A stretch of DNA of 64,000 bases from positions 186,001-250,000 of the forward strand of contig JAWLAE010000004.1 of assembly GCA_041395625.1 (NCBI GenBank). Direction: 5' to 3'. This stretch comes from CADEED01 sp041395625 (lineage in GTDB: Bacteria; Pseudomonadota; Gammaproteobacteria; Steroidobacterales; Steroidobacteraceae). A program made the translations under genes and the position numbers. This document shows, in pieces, positions 39,853 to 48,657 of this stretch. Under the pieces are notes generated by a model, which saw nothing but the letters and a program-made list of their open reading frames with translations, made no database searches and had not been told where the DNA came from. Within the stretch, counting starts at the first letter, position 1, and every line of letters begins with the position of its first letter.

Positions 39853-40643
39853 GGCCTTATCTCGATCTCATGCGGCACGTGCGCCAGCATGGCGCTCGCA
39901 AGCAGGATCGTACGGGCACCGGCACGCTGTCGGTGTTCGGCTATCAGATGCGGTTCGATCTCGCGGCCGGATTTCCGCTCGTCACCACCAAGCGCATCCA
40001 TCTCAAGTCGGTGGTGCACGAGTTGTTGTGGTTTCTGCGTGGCGATACCAACACGCGCTATCTGCGCGACAACGGTGTCACGATCTGGGACGAGTGGGCT
40101 GACGCTGACGGTGAGCTGGGGCCGGTCTACGGCAAGCAGTGGCGCTCGTGGCCGAGGCCCGATGGTACGCACATCGATCAGATCGCCGCCGTGGTCGAAC
40201 AATTGCGCCGCAACCCGGACTCGCGGCGTATCCTCGTGAGTGCCTGGAATGTCGGTGAACTAGAGCAGATGGCGCTGCTGCCCTGCCACGCATTGTTCCA
40301 GTTCTACGTCGCCGATGGTCGACTGTCCTGTCAGCTATACCAGCGCAGCGCCGACATTTTCCTCGGTGTGCCCTTCAACATTGCATCTTACGCGTTGCTG
40401 ACCCATATGCTCGCAGCGCAGAGCGATCTCGAGCTCGGCGATTTCGTCTGGACCGGAGGGGACTGCCACCTGTATCTCAATCATCTCGAGCAGGTGGACT
40501 TGCAGCTGTCCCGTGAGCCGTATGAGCCGCCACAGCTCGTCCTGGTGCGCAAACCGGCTTCGCTCTTCGACTATCAATTCGCCGACTTCGATTTTCGAAA
40601 CTATCAGTTCCATCCAGCCATCAAGGCCCCCGTGGCCGTGTGA
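39849..40643 (+). CDS. thyA: Thymidylate synthase
   Basis: A 264-residue enzyme that methylates dUMP with 5,10-methylene-THF. The nucleophile is Cys146 in LLPCHALFQFYV, the same number as in E. coli. RKQDRTGTGTLSVFG and QRSADIFLGVPFNI are also canonical. The ATG at 39849 overlaps lgt. An in-frame 82-codon upstream extension runs through lgt and was rejected. The downstream SET gene starts 3 bases after its stop. Confidence 0.98.
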   Translation: MRPYLDLMRHVRQHGARKQDRTGTGTLSVFGYQMRFDLAAGFPLVTTKRIHLKSVVHELLWFLRGDTNTRYLRDNGVTIWDEWADADGELGPVYGKQWRSWPRPDGTHIDQIAAVVEQLRRNPDSRRILVSAWNVGELEQMALLPCHALFQFYVADGRLSCQLYQRSADIFLGVPFNIASYALLTHMLAAQSDLELGDFVWTGGDCHLYLNHLEQVDLQLSREPYEPPQLVLVRKPASLFDYQFADFDFRNYQFHPAIKAPVAV

Positions 40644-40646
40644 GTC

Positions 40647-41297
40647 ATGCCAAATACAAGCAAGAGCAAGCCCCTCTATCCCGCCGACCAGAACGATGAA
40701 GTGTTGCGCGGTGGCGCGAAGATCGTCAGTTCACCGCTCATCAAGGTACGTCGCTCGAAGGTACATGGCAGCGGCGTGTTCGCTGTTGCGCCCATCAAGA
40801 AAGGCACGCGCATCATCGAGTATCTCGGCGATCGTGTGTCGCACAAGGTCGCGGATGATCGCTATGAAGATCACGACGAGAACGACAACCACACCTTCCT
40901 GTTCATCGTCGACAAACGCACGGTCATCGATGCCGGAGTTGGTGGCAATGCTGCCCGCTTCATCAATCATCAATGCGACCCGAATTGCGAATCGGTGATC
41001 CAGAACCGCCGCGTCTATATCGAAGCCATCAGGAACATCGAACCCGGCGAGGAGCTCGGTTACGACTATCAGATTGGGCGCGAGAAGGACGACCCGGACG
41101 ACGTCGATGAGGTGTATGCATGCCGCTGCGGCGCGAGCAGCTGTCGTGGCACGATGTTGTGGCCCGCCAAGCGCCCGGTCGCTCGCAAGCGCCGTGCGTC
41201 GAGTGCCCGACGTAGCAAGTCGAGTGCCCGGAAGACCAGCAGGCAGACCGCCAGAAAGTCGGACAAGAAGGCTGGCAAGCGCGCCGCGCGCCGCTGA
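40647..41297 (+). CDS. SET-domain lysine methyltransferase with a histone-H1-like tail
   Basis: A 216-residue protein. The SET domain covers residues 31-144: KVHGSGVFAVAPI (start), NHQCDPNCE at 108-115 and GEELGYDY at 134-141 with the active-site Tyr. A post-SET zinc motif CRCGASSCRG lies at 159-168. Residues 175-216 are a disordered tail with roughly 20 Lys/Arg, many Ser/Ala and no acidic residue except one Asp. SET enzymes methylate protein lysines using SAM. Bacterial targets are mostly unknown, and the tail itself is a plausible substrate or DNA anchor. It begins 3 bases after thyA, so it belongs to the lgt-thyA operon. Confidence 0.92.
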   Translation: MPNTSKSKPLYPADQNDEVLRGGAKIVSSPLIKVRRSKVHGSGVFAVAPIKKGTRIIEYLGDRVSHKVADDRYEDHDENDNHTFLFIVDKRTVIDAGVGGNAARFINHQCDPNCESVIQNRRVYIEAIRNIEPGEELGYDYQIGREKDDPDDVDEVYACRCGASSCRGTMLWPAKRPVARKRRASSARRSKSSARKTSRQTARKSDKKAGKRAARR

Positions 41298-41318
41298 CCT
41301 CCGCGACCCGGGCAGCGG

Positions 41319-44300
41319 TCAGTCGATACGGACGCGCAGTCGCACCGTGAATGATGGCTGCCCCGCGCCCGTGGCACCGGTCATGGTGCCAGCAGGTGCC
41401 ACGCGCACGCCGCGTACAGCGTCATCGAAGCCATCCGGATCAGGCGTCGGTGTGTAGTTGTAAGGTGGGCCGCCCGTCGGTTGATTGGAATAGCTCACAT
41501 GCGAGGCGGGATTGTAGGTCAGGCCACTCGCTGGGCTGCCGTCGATGAATTCGATCGGCGGACCACTGTTCGTTGCGACATAGAGCGCCGTGTCGTCCGG
41601 AATGCGGTCGGTGATGACGAGCGAGCTGGCGTCGACCGTGCCGGGGCCGGTGTTGGTGACGCTGATGTCATAGCGCACGACGCCCCGTGGTATGCGTCTC
41701 GGATTGGTCGTGTTGTTGAGCGGATCGGAGAGTGCTGCGGAGGTCTTTTGTACCCGCAGGGCGGGTGCCGGGAGCTGCACGCTGAACGTGCCAACGCCCA
41801 GATCGGTCACCAGTCCTTCTGTGCCCTCCGTACCAATGACACGGACGGTCCAGACGCCGGGTGCAGCGCCCGGCGGAATGGCGAACGGCATCTCGTAGGT
41901 AGCGGTTGCGGCGCCAGAGTCCGCCACTTTGGTCATGGCAATGTTGCTGACTATCGGCGTGCTGCCCGGATCCAGCACCGTGACGGCGGCGCTGGCGATA
42001 TCGAAGCTGCCGAACGGGTCGCTGATCACGGTGCGCAGGTAGGCGGTGGCGCCTGGCGCGAAGTTCGGCGCGACGGCACCGCCGGCAAAAGCGGCGTCGT
42101 ACGCCAGTACACTGTCCACATTGATGACGGTGTTGCTGTCGAGCTCGATCCGCGAGTAGTTATTGACGCCAGTGCCGTTCGGGTAGATCCGGGTTTGCGG
42201 GCCGCTCGAGCTCGGCGAGATCTGCGCGATCGTCAGGCTGAAGGTCGAGCCAGATGGGAACGCAAGTACGGCCGCATTGGGAATGACGAACTGGAATTCG
42301 GCGGGTGAGCCGTTCGGCACGGTGTAGCTGCGTGTGTCGGTGCCGATCGATCCGGTGACGGAATTGCTCAGGGTCACGGTGAGTTGCCGGCTGGCGCCGC
42401 CCCCGCCGCTGCGCCGCAGCCACAGACGGATCGAGATGTCGTTAGCCGCAATGCTGATGCCGGTTTGCAGCAGCGGTGTCAGCGTCCAGGTCGCGGATGA
42501 ACCACCGCTGATCGCTTGGTCCGTCTCCGCGGCAGCCGGCGGATTGCGGGACAGATCGAGTGACGGCGAGGTTCGCAGGTAGAGTGGCTTGCGACCCGCG
42601 CCAGGTATCTGTGACGGTGACACGATCACCGTAGGCGCGGCGGGCGCGGCACCTGGCCCGTTCGGCTGAGTGATGGCGGCGGTATTGTCGATCGGCGTGC
42701 CCGGCGTGGCAGCCGGTGGTACGAGCACGTCGAATACCACGTTCACCGACGAATTGGCGGGCACAGTGATCGCCGAAACATTCAGCAGGCCGGCGCCGTA
42801 GGCACCTGTTCCGGCGCCAGTCGAGGTGTTGACGGCACCCGGCGGTATGCTGGTGACGGTGAAGCCGACGCTGTTGGCCGGGATATCATCAGTGACAGTC
42901 ACCGCGGTGGCTGCTGCGCCGCCGCTCTCGATCAAGGTGATCGTGTAGCGCAGCACATCGCCCGGTTCTGCATCGCCGCCGTTCAAGTCCTGGATAGTTT
43001 TGGTGGAGTTAGACAGATCGGGGCCTAGCACGATGGTCGGATCGCTGGCTGTGTCATTGCCAGGCGTATTGTCGAGACTCGCGGAGCTGACAGTCACCTG
43101 GTTGGTGACGCCCGGGAATGCTGCTGCACCCACTTGCACGTTGATGGTGAGGACTGGCAATGACGCACCCGCCAGCAGCGGCGGAGCGTGCGTGCACGTG
43201 ACTGCCTGGCCGCTGGCGCTGCAGCTCCAGCCCGTGCCGCTCGCGGAGGCGTAGCTGAGCCCGGCTGGCAGGACGTCGGTGACCACGATCGTGTTGTCTT
43301 CTTTTTCGACACCGACGCTGTTGCTGACTGTGATGTCATAGGAAGCAGTGGTGCCAACGACAAAGTTGCCGCTGTGCGATTTCGTGATCGACAGGTCGAC
43401 CACTGGCTCGGTTGTTACACTGACAACCTGCGCGGTGAGTAGTACCAGGTCGCCGCCGGCGGAATAATTGGTAACCGCAGTCGTTTGTCCGGGGGTTAGC
43501 AAGCCGGAGACATCATAGGTATCGACATCGACGCCGTAGCTCGTGACGGAGCCTTGTGAGCTGATCGTGCCATCGTACTGCTGGACGGTGGGTACGGAGC
43601 CGGCGGGTACCAGTCCGTCGTCGAGAGTGATGCCATTGAATGTGAGGCTCTCGCTGAAGCCGTTCAGCGGCGTTGAATTGCCCGGATCGCCCTCCCAGGA
43701 AATCACCGCGATACGGCCATCGATGTTGGTAGGTGGAATCCGAAAGCCGTCGGGCATCAACGTCAATGAGCTGCCCCGAAAGAACTGCAGCCCGTCGAAG
43801 ATATTGATCGCGCGAAGCCGCTCGGCGGCACCCTGATAGATCACGATCAGGCCCCAACCTGACTGGACGGCGCTCACCGCGCAATGCGGCGTGCTGGTAT
43901 TGACAGTGAGCCCGCCGAATGTGTAGTTGCCGTTGCCGCTCACGAGCGGCGTGACATCGGCGACACCACCAAAGAATGGATAGTTCGTGCCAGCGTTGTT
44001 GAACACCGCCGTGAACGTTCGGTTCGCATTGACGGTCGAGCCATTGAAACTGACCGTAGAGTCCACGGTGGCGCCGGAGCCGCCCCAGTATAGGTAGGCC
44101 GCGCGAATAGTCGTGCCCGCCGGCACGCCCGTGAGACTCTCGCTGCTCGTAGGACTGACCGCGCAGGAGTTGCCGGTATCGGGTTGCGTCCGCAGCGAGC
44201 CGCCGGTCGTGACGAAGTTGATGTTGCCCGTGATACGCACGGAGCGTGCGATCGGCGTCGATTGCGCCACAGCCGCGCCTACCCAGGCGCCCAGCAGGGC

Positions 44301-44366
44301 GCAGGCCAGCAGCAACGTCCGCAGCTGCTGCCAGCCCCGGAACGCACGACCGATAGGTACAATCAT
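41319..44366 (-). CDS. Large secreted DUF11-repeat surface protein
   Basis: A 1015-residue protein with a signal peptide (hydrophobic LLLACALLGAWVGAAVAQ, cleavage near residue 35). An N-terminal 300-residue domain of the DUF3344/calcium-free adhesin kind (AAYLYWGGSGATVDSTV; VAFDV-like strands) is followed by several DUF11 repeats (VDLSITKSHSGNFVVG about 330; GDVLRYTITLIESGG about 465; PRGVVRYDISVTNTGPGTV about 905). It lacks a visible C-terminal anchor such as LPXTG, PEP-CTERM or a type IX tail, so it is likely released or held by another partner. The start at 44366 fits the signal peptide. A longer frame to 44408 is possible. Confidence 0.8.
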   Translation of the reverse strand: MIVPIGRAFRGWQQLRTLLLACALLGAWVGAAVAQSTPIARSVRITGNINFVTTGGSLRTQPDTGNSCAVSPTSSESLTGVPAGTTIRAAYLYWGGSGATVDSTVSFNGSTVNANRTFTAVFNNAGTNYPFFGGVADVTPLVSGNGNYTFGGLTVNTSTPHCAVSAVQSGWGLIVIYQGAAERLRAINIFDGLQFFRGSSLTLMPDGFRIPPTNIDGRIAVISWEGDPGNSTPLNGFSESLTFNGITLDDGLVPAGSVPTVQQYDGTISSQGSVTSYGVDVDTYDVSGLLTPGQTTAVTNYSAGGDLVLLTAQVVSVTTEPVVDLSITKSHSGNFVVGTTASYDITVSNSVGVEKEDNTIVVTDVLPAGLSYASASGTGWSCSASGQAVTCTHAPPLLAGASLPVLTINVQVGAAAFPGVTNQVTVSSASLDNTPGNDTASDPTIVLGPDLSNSTKTIQDLNGGDAEPGDVLRYTITLIESGGAAATAVTVTDDIPANSVGFTVTSIPPGAVNTSTGAGTGAYGAGLLNVSAITVPANSSVNVVFDVLVPPAATPGTPIDNTAAITQPNGPGAAPAAPTVIVSPSQIPGAGRKPLYLRTSPSLDLSRNPPAAAETDQAISGGSSATWTLTPLLQTGISIAANDISIRLWLRRSGGGGASRQLTVTLSNSVTGSIGTDTRSYTVPNGSPAEFQFVIPNAAVLAFPSGSTFSLTIAQISPSSSGPQTRIYPNGTGVNNYSRIELDSNTVINVDSVLAYDAAFAGGAVAPNFAPGATAYLRTVISDPFGSFDIASAAVTVLDPGSTPIVSNIAMTKVADSGAATATYEMPFAIPPGAAPGVWTVRVIGTEGTEGLVTDLGVGTFSVQLPAPALRVQKTSAALSDPLNNTTNPRRIPRGVVRYDISVTNTGPGTVDASSLVITDRIPDDTALYVATNSGPPIEFIDGSPASGLTYNPASHVSYSNQPTGGPPYNYTPTPDPDGFDDAVRGVRVAPAGTMTGATGAGQPSFTVRLRVRID

Positions 44367-44428
44367 GGCCTCAAGACTAGAAAGATAGGGCGCGCTGCGC
44401 GCGTGCATTGCTCACAGGCGGCGCCAAT

Positions 44429-44965
44429 ATGTCAACTGATCTGAGAACTCCGTCACACTCGAGCGGCAGCGCGCTGCCGCGAATCGCCGTGATCGTGGCG
44501 GCGGCCGAGAACGATGTCATCGGGCGCGACAACGCGTTGCCCTGGCATCTGCCAGACGATCTCAGGCACTTCAAGTCGCTGACGTTGGGCAAGCCGGTGG
44601 TGATGGGCCGGCGCACCTACCAATCGATCGGCCGTGCGTTGCCCGGGCGCCTGAATATCGTGGTGTCACGGTCGCCTGAATTCGCGCCACCCGGCGTAAC
44701 CGTGGTCGACAGTTTCGCAGCAGCGTTGCGCGCCGCACAGCCGGCCGGTGAGGTGGCGATCATTGGCGGGGCAGCGCTCTACCGCGAGGCGCTGCCGCAT
44801 GCCGACGTGATTCACCTCACACGCGTACATGCCGAGCCACAGGGCGATGCCTATATGATGCCCATTGCAGATGATCGCTGGGAGCAGATCGCAGCAGAGT
44901 TTCACCCTGCTGACGAGCGGCACTCCTTGCCGTTCACGTTCCTGACGCTGCGGCGTCGAGTGTAG
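44429..44965 (+). CDS. folA: Dihydrofolate reductase
   Basis: A 178-residue enzyme that reduces dihydrofolate to THF. Motifs seen are ENDVIGRDNALPWHLPDDL (Trp and Asp of the active site), VVMGRRTYQSIG and EVAIIGGAALYREALP. It has a 17-residue N-terminal extension (STDLRTPSHSSGSALPR) relative to E. coli. thyA lies 4 kb away. Together the two genes close the thymidylate cycle. It converges on kmo with an 8-base gap. Confidence 0.96.
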   Translation: MSTDLRTPSHSSGSALPRIAVIVAAAENDVIGRDNALPWHLPDDLRHFKSLTLGKPVVMGRRTYQSIGRALPGRLNIVVSRSPEFAPPGVTVVDSFAAALRAAQPAGEVAIIGGAALYREALPHADVIHLTRVHAEPQGDAYMMPIADDRWEQIAAEFHPADERHSLPFTFLTLRRRV

Positions 44966-44973
44966 CCGACTAA

Positions 44974-46329
44974 CTACAGGTGACCAAGGGGTGACAGGCG
45001 CGCTTCAACCATGCCCTTGGCAAATGCACTGTCGGCCGCGTGGCCGCCGGCGTCGAGCTCCAGCAGGATGTCGTGCTGCGTCGCGCCGCGCTCGCGTGCA
45101 GCCGCGTAGCAAATCTCGGGGTGGAACATCACCATCGAATAGCGCGGGATGAAACGGTCGGGGAAGGCACGCTCCAGATCGTGGCCCAGCTGTCGCTGTC
45201 GCAGGAACGCGGAGTCCAGGACACTGGCACGCATCTCTATGTAGTTCTCGAGAGCCATCGCAGCGATCGCGTCGGCATTGGGTTTGCGCTCCATCTCGAA
45301 GCGGCTGAAAACTTCGCTCCAGCTGGTGCTGTCATCGAGCAAACGATCGAGCGCAGCGCAGTCCTCGAATGCGCAGTTCATGCCCTGGCCGTGGAATGGC
45401 ACGATCGCGTGCGCCGCATCACCCAACAGCAATACCTGATCGCCAACGTGCCACTGGTCACAGTAGACGGTGCCCATGATGCCTTGTGGATGGCGTTCGA
45501 ATTCGGTCAATAGCTGGGGCATCAAGGCCGCGGCGGAGGCAAAATCCCGGCGGAACAGCGCCGCGACTTGCGCGCGGGAGTCGAGGTTGGCAAAACTCTC
45601 GGGTCCGTTCCTGGCCATGAAAAGTGTCGCGGTGAACGAGCCGCCGGGATTCGGGAGCGCTATCAGCATGTAATCACCGCGCGGCCACACGTGCAAGGCG
45701 TGTTGGTCGAGGGCGTGTCGTCCGTCGCGCGCTGGAATGGTCAGTTCCTTGTAATCGTGTTCCAGCAATTCTTCGCGGGCCGCGAGATGGCCCGCCGCGG
45801 CGAGCGACGCGCGCACGGCGGATCCAGCGCCGTCCGTCGCGATCGTTGGCCGCAGCGCGACTTCATAGCCGTGATTTGCCGCTCGATCGCACAGCAGCAA
45901 CGCACCCTCGGCAGGCCGTGCTCCCAGACAATCGTGTTCGAAGTGAAATGCCACATTGGCATGTGCATCTGCTGCATCGAGCAGCAGCTTGTTGAGTGAA
46001 TCGCGTTCCACCGAGTAGATCACTTCGCGCGGCGTCTGGCCGTAGGGCATCAAGGCGCTCTGACACGCGCGATCATGTACCAATCGCCCGCGCATGGGCA
46101 TGAGCAGTGCTGACACTTCCTCTGCAAGTCCCGCCCGTTCCAGCGCGCGCAGGCCACGCGTCGCCAGCGCCAGGTTGATCGACCTACCAGAGTCGTCAGG
46201 GGTCAGCCTCGGGTCGGGTCGTCGCTCATAGACCGATACGCTGAAACCGCGTCTCGCGAGCAGCAGCGCCAGCAATGTGCCTGCGAGGCCGGCGCCTACC
46301 AGGTTGATTGCGCCACGTGGCAGCGTCAT
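44974..46329 (-). CDS. kmo: Kynurenine 3-monooxygenase
   Basis: A 451-residue FAD enzyme that hydroxylates L-kynurenine to 3-hydroxykynurenine with NADPH and O2. It has the FAD motif GAGLAGTLLALLLARRG (residues 12-28), DGAGSAVR about residue 170 and LLGDAAHAIVPFHGQGMNCAFEDC about residue 300, which is the KMO form. It is last in kynB-kynU-kmo, overlapping kynU by ATGA. The product would feed 3-hydroxyanthranilate formation by KynU. Confidence 0.93.
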   Translation of the reverse strand: MTLPRGAINLVGAGLAGTLLALLLARRGFSVSVYERRPDPRLTPDDSGRSINLALATRGLRALERAGLAEEVSALLMPMRGRLVHDRACQSALMPYGQTPREVIYSVERDSLNKLLLDAADAHANVAFHFEHDCLGARPAEGALLLCDRAANHGYEVALRPTIATDGAGSAVRASLAAAGHLAAREELLEHDYKELTIPARDGRHALDQHALHVWPRGDYMLIALPNPGGSFTATLFMARNGPESFANLDSRAQVAALFRRDFASAAALMPQLLTEFERHPQGIMGTVYCDQWHVGDQVLLLGDAAHAIVPFHGQGMNCAFEDCAALDRLLDDSTSWSEVFSRFEMERKPNADAIAAMALENYIEMRASVLDSAFLRQRQLGHDLERAFPDRFIPRYSMVMFHPEICYAAARERGATQHDILLELDAGGHAADSAFAKGMVEARLSPLGHL

Positions 46330-47615
46330 TGTACTTCACGCAAGCTGGCGGCGAACCGCGCGACTAACTGCTGTACGTCGCTGAAGGAATTATAGAGTGG
46401 CACCGGCGCCATGCGGATGAGATCGGGCTCCCGCCAGTCACAGATCACGTCCTTGTCGCCCAAGGCGTCGAAAACGCGCCGGCCCCGCGAGCCGCCGCCA
46501 ACGATACGCAACGAGATCTGACAACCTCGTTCCTGCGGGTCGGCGAGCGTCACGATTTTCACGCCTGAATCGTCGAGCAGCGCCAGTTGTTTGGCCAGGA
46601 AGCCGGTCAATGCGATTGACTTGTTGCGTAAGCGGTCGACGCCAGCCTCGCGGAAAATATCGAGCGATGCGATCAGCGGCGCAGCAGCGAGGACGGGCGG
46701 ATTGCTCAGCGACCAGCCGGCAGCATCGCGGCTCGGTACGAATTCCGGACGCATCTGGAAGCGCGTCGCCGGCTCGTGCCCCCACCAGCCCGCGAGCCGG
46801 GGCAAGTTGCGATTCGTGACATGTCTCTCGTGTATGAAGCAACCACCTATCGCGCCCGGGCCGGCGTTCAGGTACTTGTAGCTGCACCAGACTGCAAAAT
46901 CGACGTTCCAGTCGTGTAGCGACAACGGCAGGTTACCAATAGCGTGCCCCATATCGAATCCCGCGACGGCGCCGACCCGACGCGCTGCGGCGGCGATGCG
47001 CGCACAGTCGAACCATTGACCTGTCCGGAACTGTACGCCCGGCCAAAGCACCACGGCGAGCGTCGAGCCAAGCCGCTCGATCGTCGCCTCGACGTCTTCC
47101 AGCCGGATATTGTCTTCGCCCGGACGCGGCGCTACCAGCTCCAGGTGTTCGTGAGGATCGTACCCATGCCAGGCGATTTGTGAGGCGACGGCGAGGTGAT
47201 CAGACGAAAACGCGCCCGCTTCGATCAGAATCTTGGGACGTTCTGCCGTGGGTCGATAAAAGGTTGCCAGCAGCAGATGCAGATTCACCGTCAGCGAATT
47301 CATCGCGACGACTTCGTTAGGCAGCGCGCCCGTGAGGTGCTGCAGGCCGCGCGTAGCAAAGCTGTGGTAGTCAATCCAGGGTCGTTGTGCCGTGTGGTGC
47401 CCGAGCACTGCGAGACGCGACCAGTCGGCCAGTTCTTCGCTGACGAGATCGAGCGCCGCCAACGGGGCGAGGCCTAGGGAATGACCGGCAAAATACAGCA
47501 GCGGTGCACCGCCTGGTTTGCGGGGCAACGCGAACTTCTGACGCCATGGCGCCAGTGCATCATTCTGGTCGAGCTCGCTGGCCTGCTCGATCGCTGCAAG
47601 TTCGCGGTCTTTCAT
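46326..47615 (-). CDS. kynU: Kynureninase
   Basis: A 429-residue PLP enzyme that cleaves (3-hydroxy)kynurenine to (3-hydroxy)anthranilate and alanine. GHSLGLAP lies near residue 45, FDMGHAIGNLPL follows at about residue 225, and the PLP Lys is in VWCSYKYLNAGPGAIGG (about residue 245). The ATG at 47615 fits the family start. A 43-codon upstream frame lies inside kynB and was rejected. It is coupled to both neighbours by 4-base overlaps. Confidence 0.95.
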   Translation of the reverse strand: MKDRELAAIEQASELDQNDALAPWRQKFALPRKPGGAPLLYFAGHSLGLAPLAALDLVSEELADWSRLAVLGHHTAQRPWIDYHSFATRGLQHLTGALPNEVVAMNSLTVNLHLLLATFYRPTAERPKILIEAGAFSSDHLAVASQIAWHGYDPHEHLELVAPRPGEDNIRLEDVEATIERLGSTLAVVLWPGVQFRTGQWFDCARIAAAARRVGAVAGFDMGHAIGNLPLSLHDWNVDFAVWCSYKYLNAGPGAIGGCFIHERHVTNRNLPRLAGWWGHEPATRFQMRPEFVPSRDAAGWSLSNPPVLAAAPLIASLDIFREAGVDRLRNKSIALTGFLAKQLALLDDSGVKIVTLADPQERGCQISLRIVGGGSRGRRVFDALGDKDVICDWREPDLIRMAPVPLYNSFSDVQQLVARFAASLREVQ

Positions 47616-48427
47616 TTGTGGTATGGATACAGGATTGGCTGACTGGGAACAGCATCGCCGCCGATGGCGGGAACCGCGAGCGACAAGGCATAACTGCCAT
47701 CTGCGAGCTCGTCGGGTACGAATGCCAGTTCGGTGACTGTGCACGTGGGTCGAGCGACGTCGGCGGCTGCGCGACTCATGGCGGGCAGGCCAAAGAAAAT
47801 CCGATGGGCGGTGAGCTTGCCATCATCCTGAATGCGGTCGAGGGACGGCACGTCCAGCACGAGATGCTGAACGTTGTGCGCGACCAGCCAGGTGGCCGCT
47901 TCGAGCGTGAAATAGGGCGGAATTTCATGGCCATATTGCCCAGACTTCTTGGCCGGATCGTTAGGCAGCGTGCGTACGATCAATGCGCGCGGTGTAAAGG
48001 GGCGGTTGCGCGTGAATGCGGCACGCAGACGTCGTTCGGTGATGAGGATGTCGGTTCCCCAGGGCGCCGGTGTCGTGCTCTCGCTGGTTTCACGTGCGGG
48101 CTCCGGCGCAACGCTGATGACCGCCGCGGGCACGAGGCCCTTTGGCACCACGCGCCAGGCGTCGCTCGGATCTTGGAGCAGATGGGCCGCCGTCTCCGTA
48201 TGCGTGCCGGAACAGTGGGGCGTGAGGCTGATCGTTCGACAATTGGCACTTGCGCCGCTTGCGACCTCGCCCGTGAAACTGCCGACTGCGAGCGGCTGAG
48301 AGACGGGCGCGGGTGCACCAAAGTGCTGCAGACCCGTGGCACCGAAATCAGTAGCGATGGCGAGCGACACCCCGCGGTCAAGTTCGAATTTGTGTTCGAG
48401 TCCTGCGATAGTCAGTTTGGCAATCAT
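47612..48427 (-). CDS. kynB: Cyclase-family kynurenine formamidase-like protein
   Basis: A 271-residue metal-dependent hydrolase of the cyclase (KynB) superfamily, first in the kynB-kynU-kmo operon. The usual metal motif HxGTHxDxPxH appears as HCSGTHTETAAH (residues 71-82), with Glu78 for Asp and Ala80 for Pro. Length exceeds typical KynB (about 210). Context supports N-formylkynurenine hydrolysis, the step before kmo/kynU. The divergent motif leaves another cyclic-ester or amide substrate open. No tryptophan dioxygenase gene is in the window. Confidence 0.72.
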   Translation of the reverse strand: MIAKLTIAGLEHKFELDRGVSLAIATDFGATGLQHFGAPAPVSQPLAVGSFTGEVASGASANCRTISLTPHCSGTHTETAAHLLQDPSDAWRVVPKGLVPAAVISVAPEPARETSESTTPAPWGTDILITERRLRAAFTRNRPFTPRALIVRTLPNDPAKKSGQYGHEIPPYFTLEAATWLVAHNVQHLVLDVPSLDRIQDDGKLTAHRIFFGLPAMSRAAADVARPTCTVTELAFVPDELADGSYALSLAVPAIGGDAVPSQPILYPYHK

Positions 48428-48503
48428 GGTCGACGGACGGGTATCCCGTGTGCGCGCGAACGGCTGGGGCGTCGCGCTTGGGTTGGCGGCTGCGTTGCAA
48501 TGG

Positions 48504-48513
48504 TAAGCGCTTA
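48504..48513. promoter_or_regulatory. Perfect palindrome TAAGCGCTTA upstream of the kyn operon
   Basis: This 10-base palindrome lies 77 bases before the kynB start, in the 230-base divergent region with the lipoprotein gene. The AAGCGCTT core is the type recognised by LacI-family regulators. No regulator gene is adjacent. The rest of the gap shows no other clear signal. Confidence 0.4.
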
Positions 48514-48657
48514 GGCGTCCGATCTCACCCACCCAATTGCGTGACTGTCGCTGTGCGGCGTCAGGGACTCGCGGCGCCAGTGCGATCCGCGTAATCTGTG
48601 GCACCTGCAATGCTGGGACGGGCGCCAAGTGTGGTCGCTGTCCGGTGGGAGGTTCCT

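Noticed and set aside
41294..41322. CTGACC / GGTCAG inverted repeat between the SET and DUF11 genes as a bidirectional terminator
   Set aside because: Only 6 bp with a long GC-rich loop and no T-runs, and it includes both stop codons. It is too weak to call.
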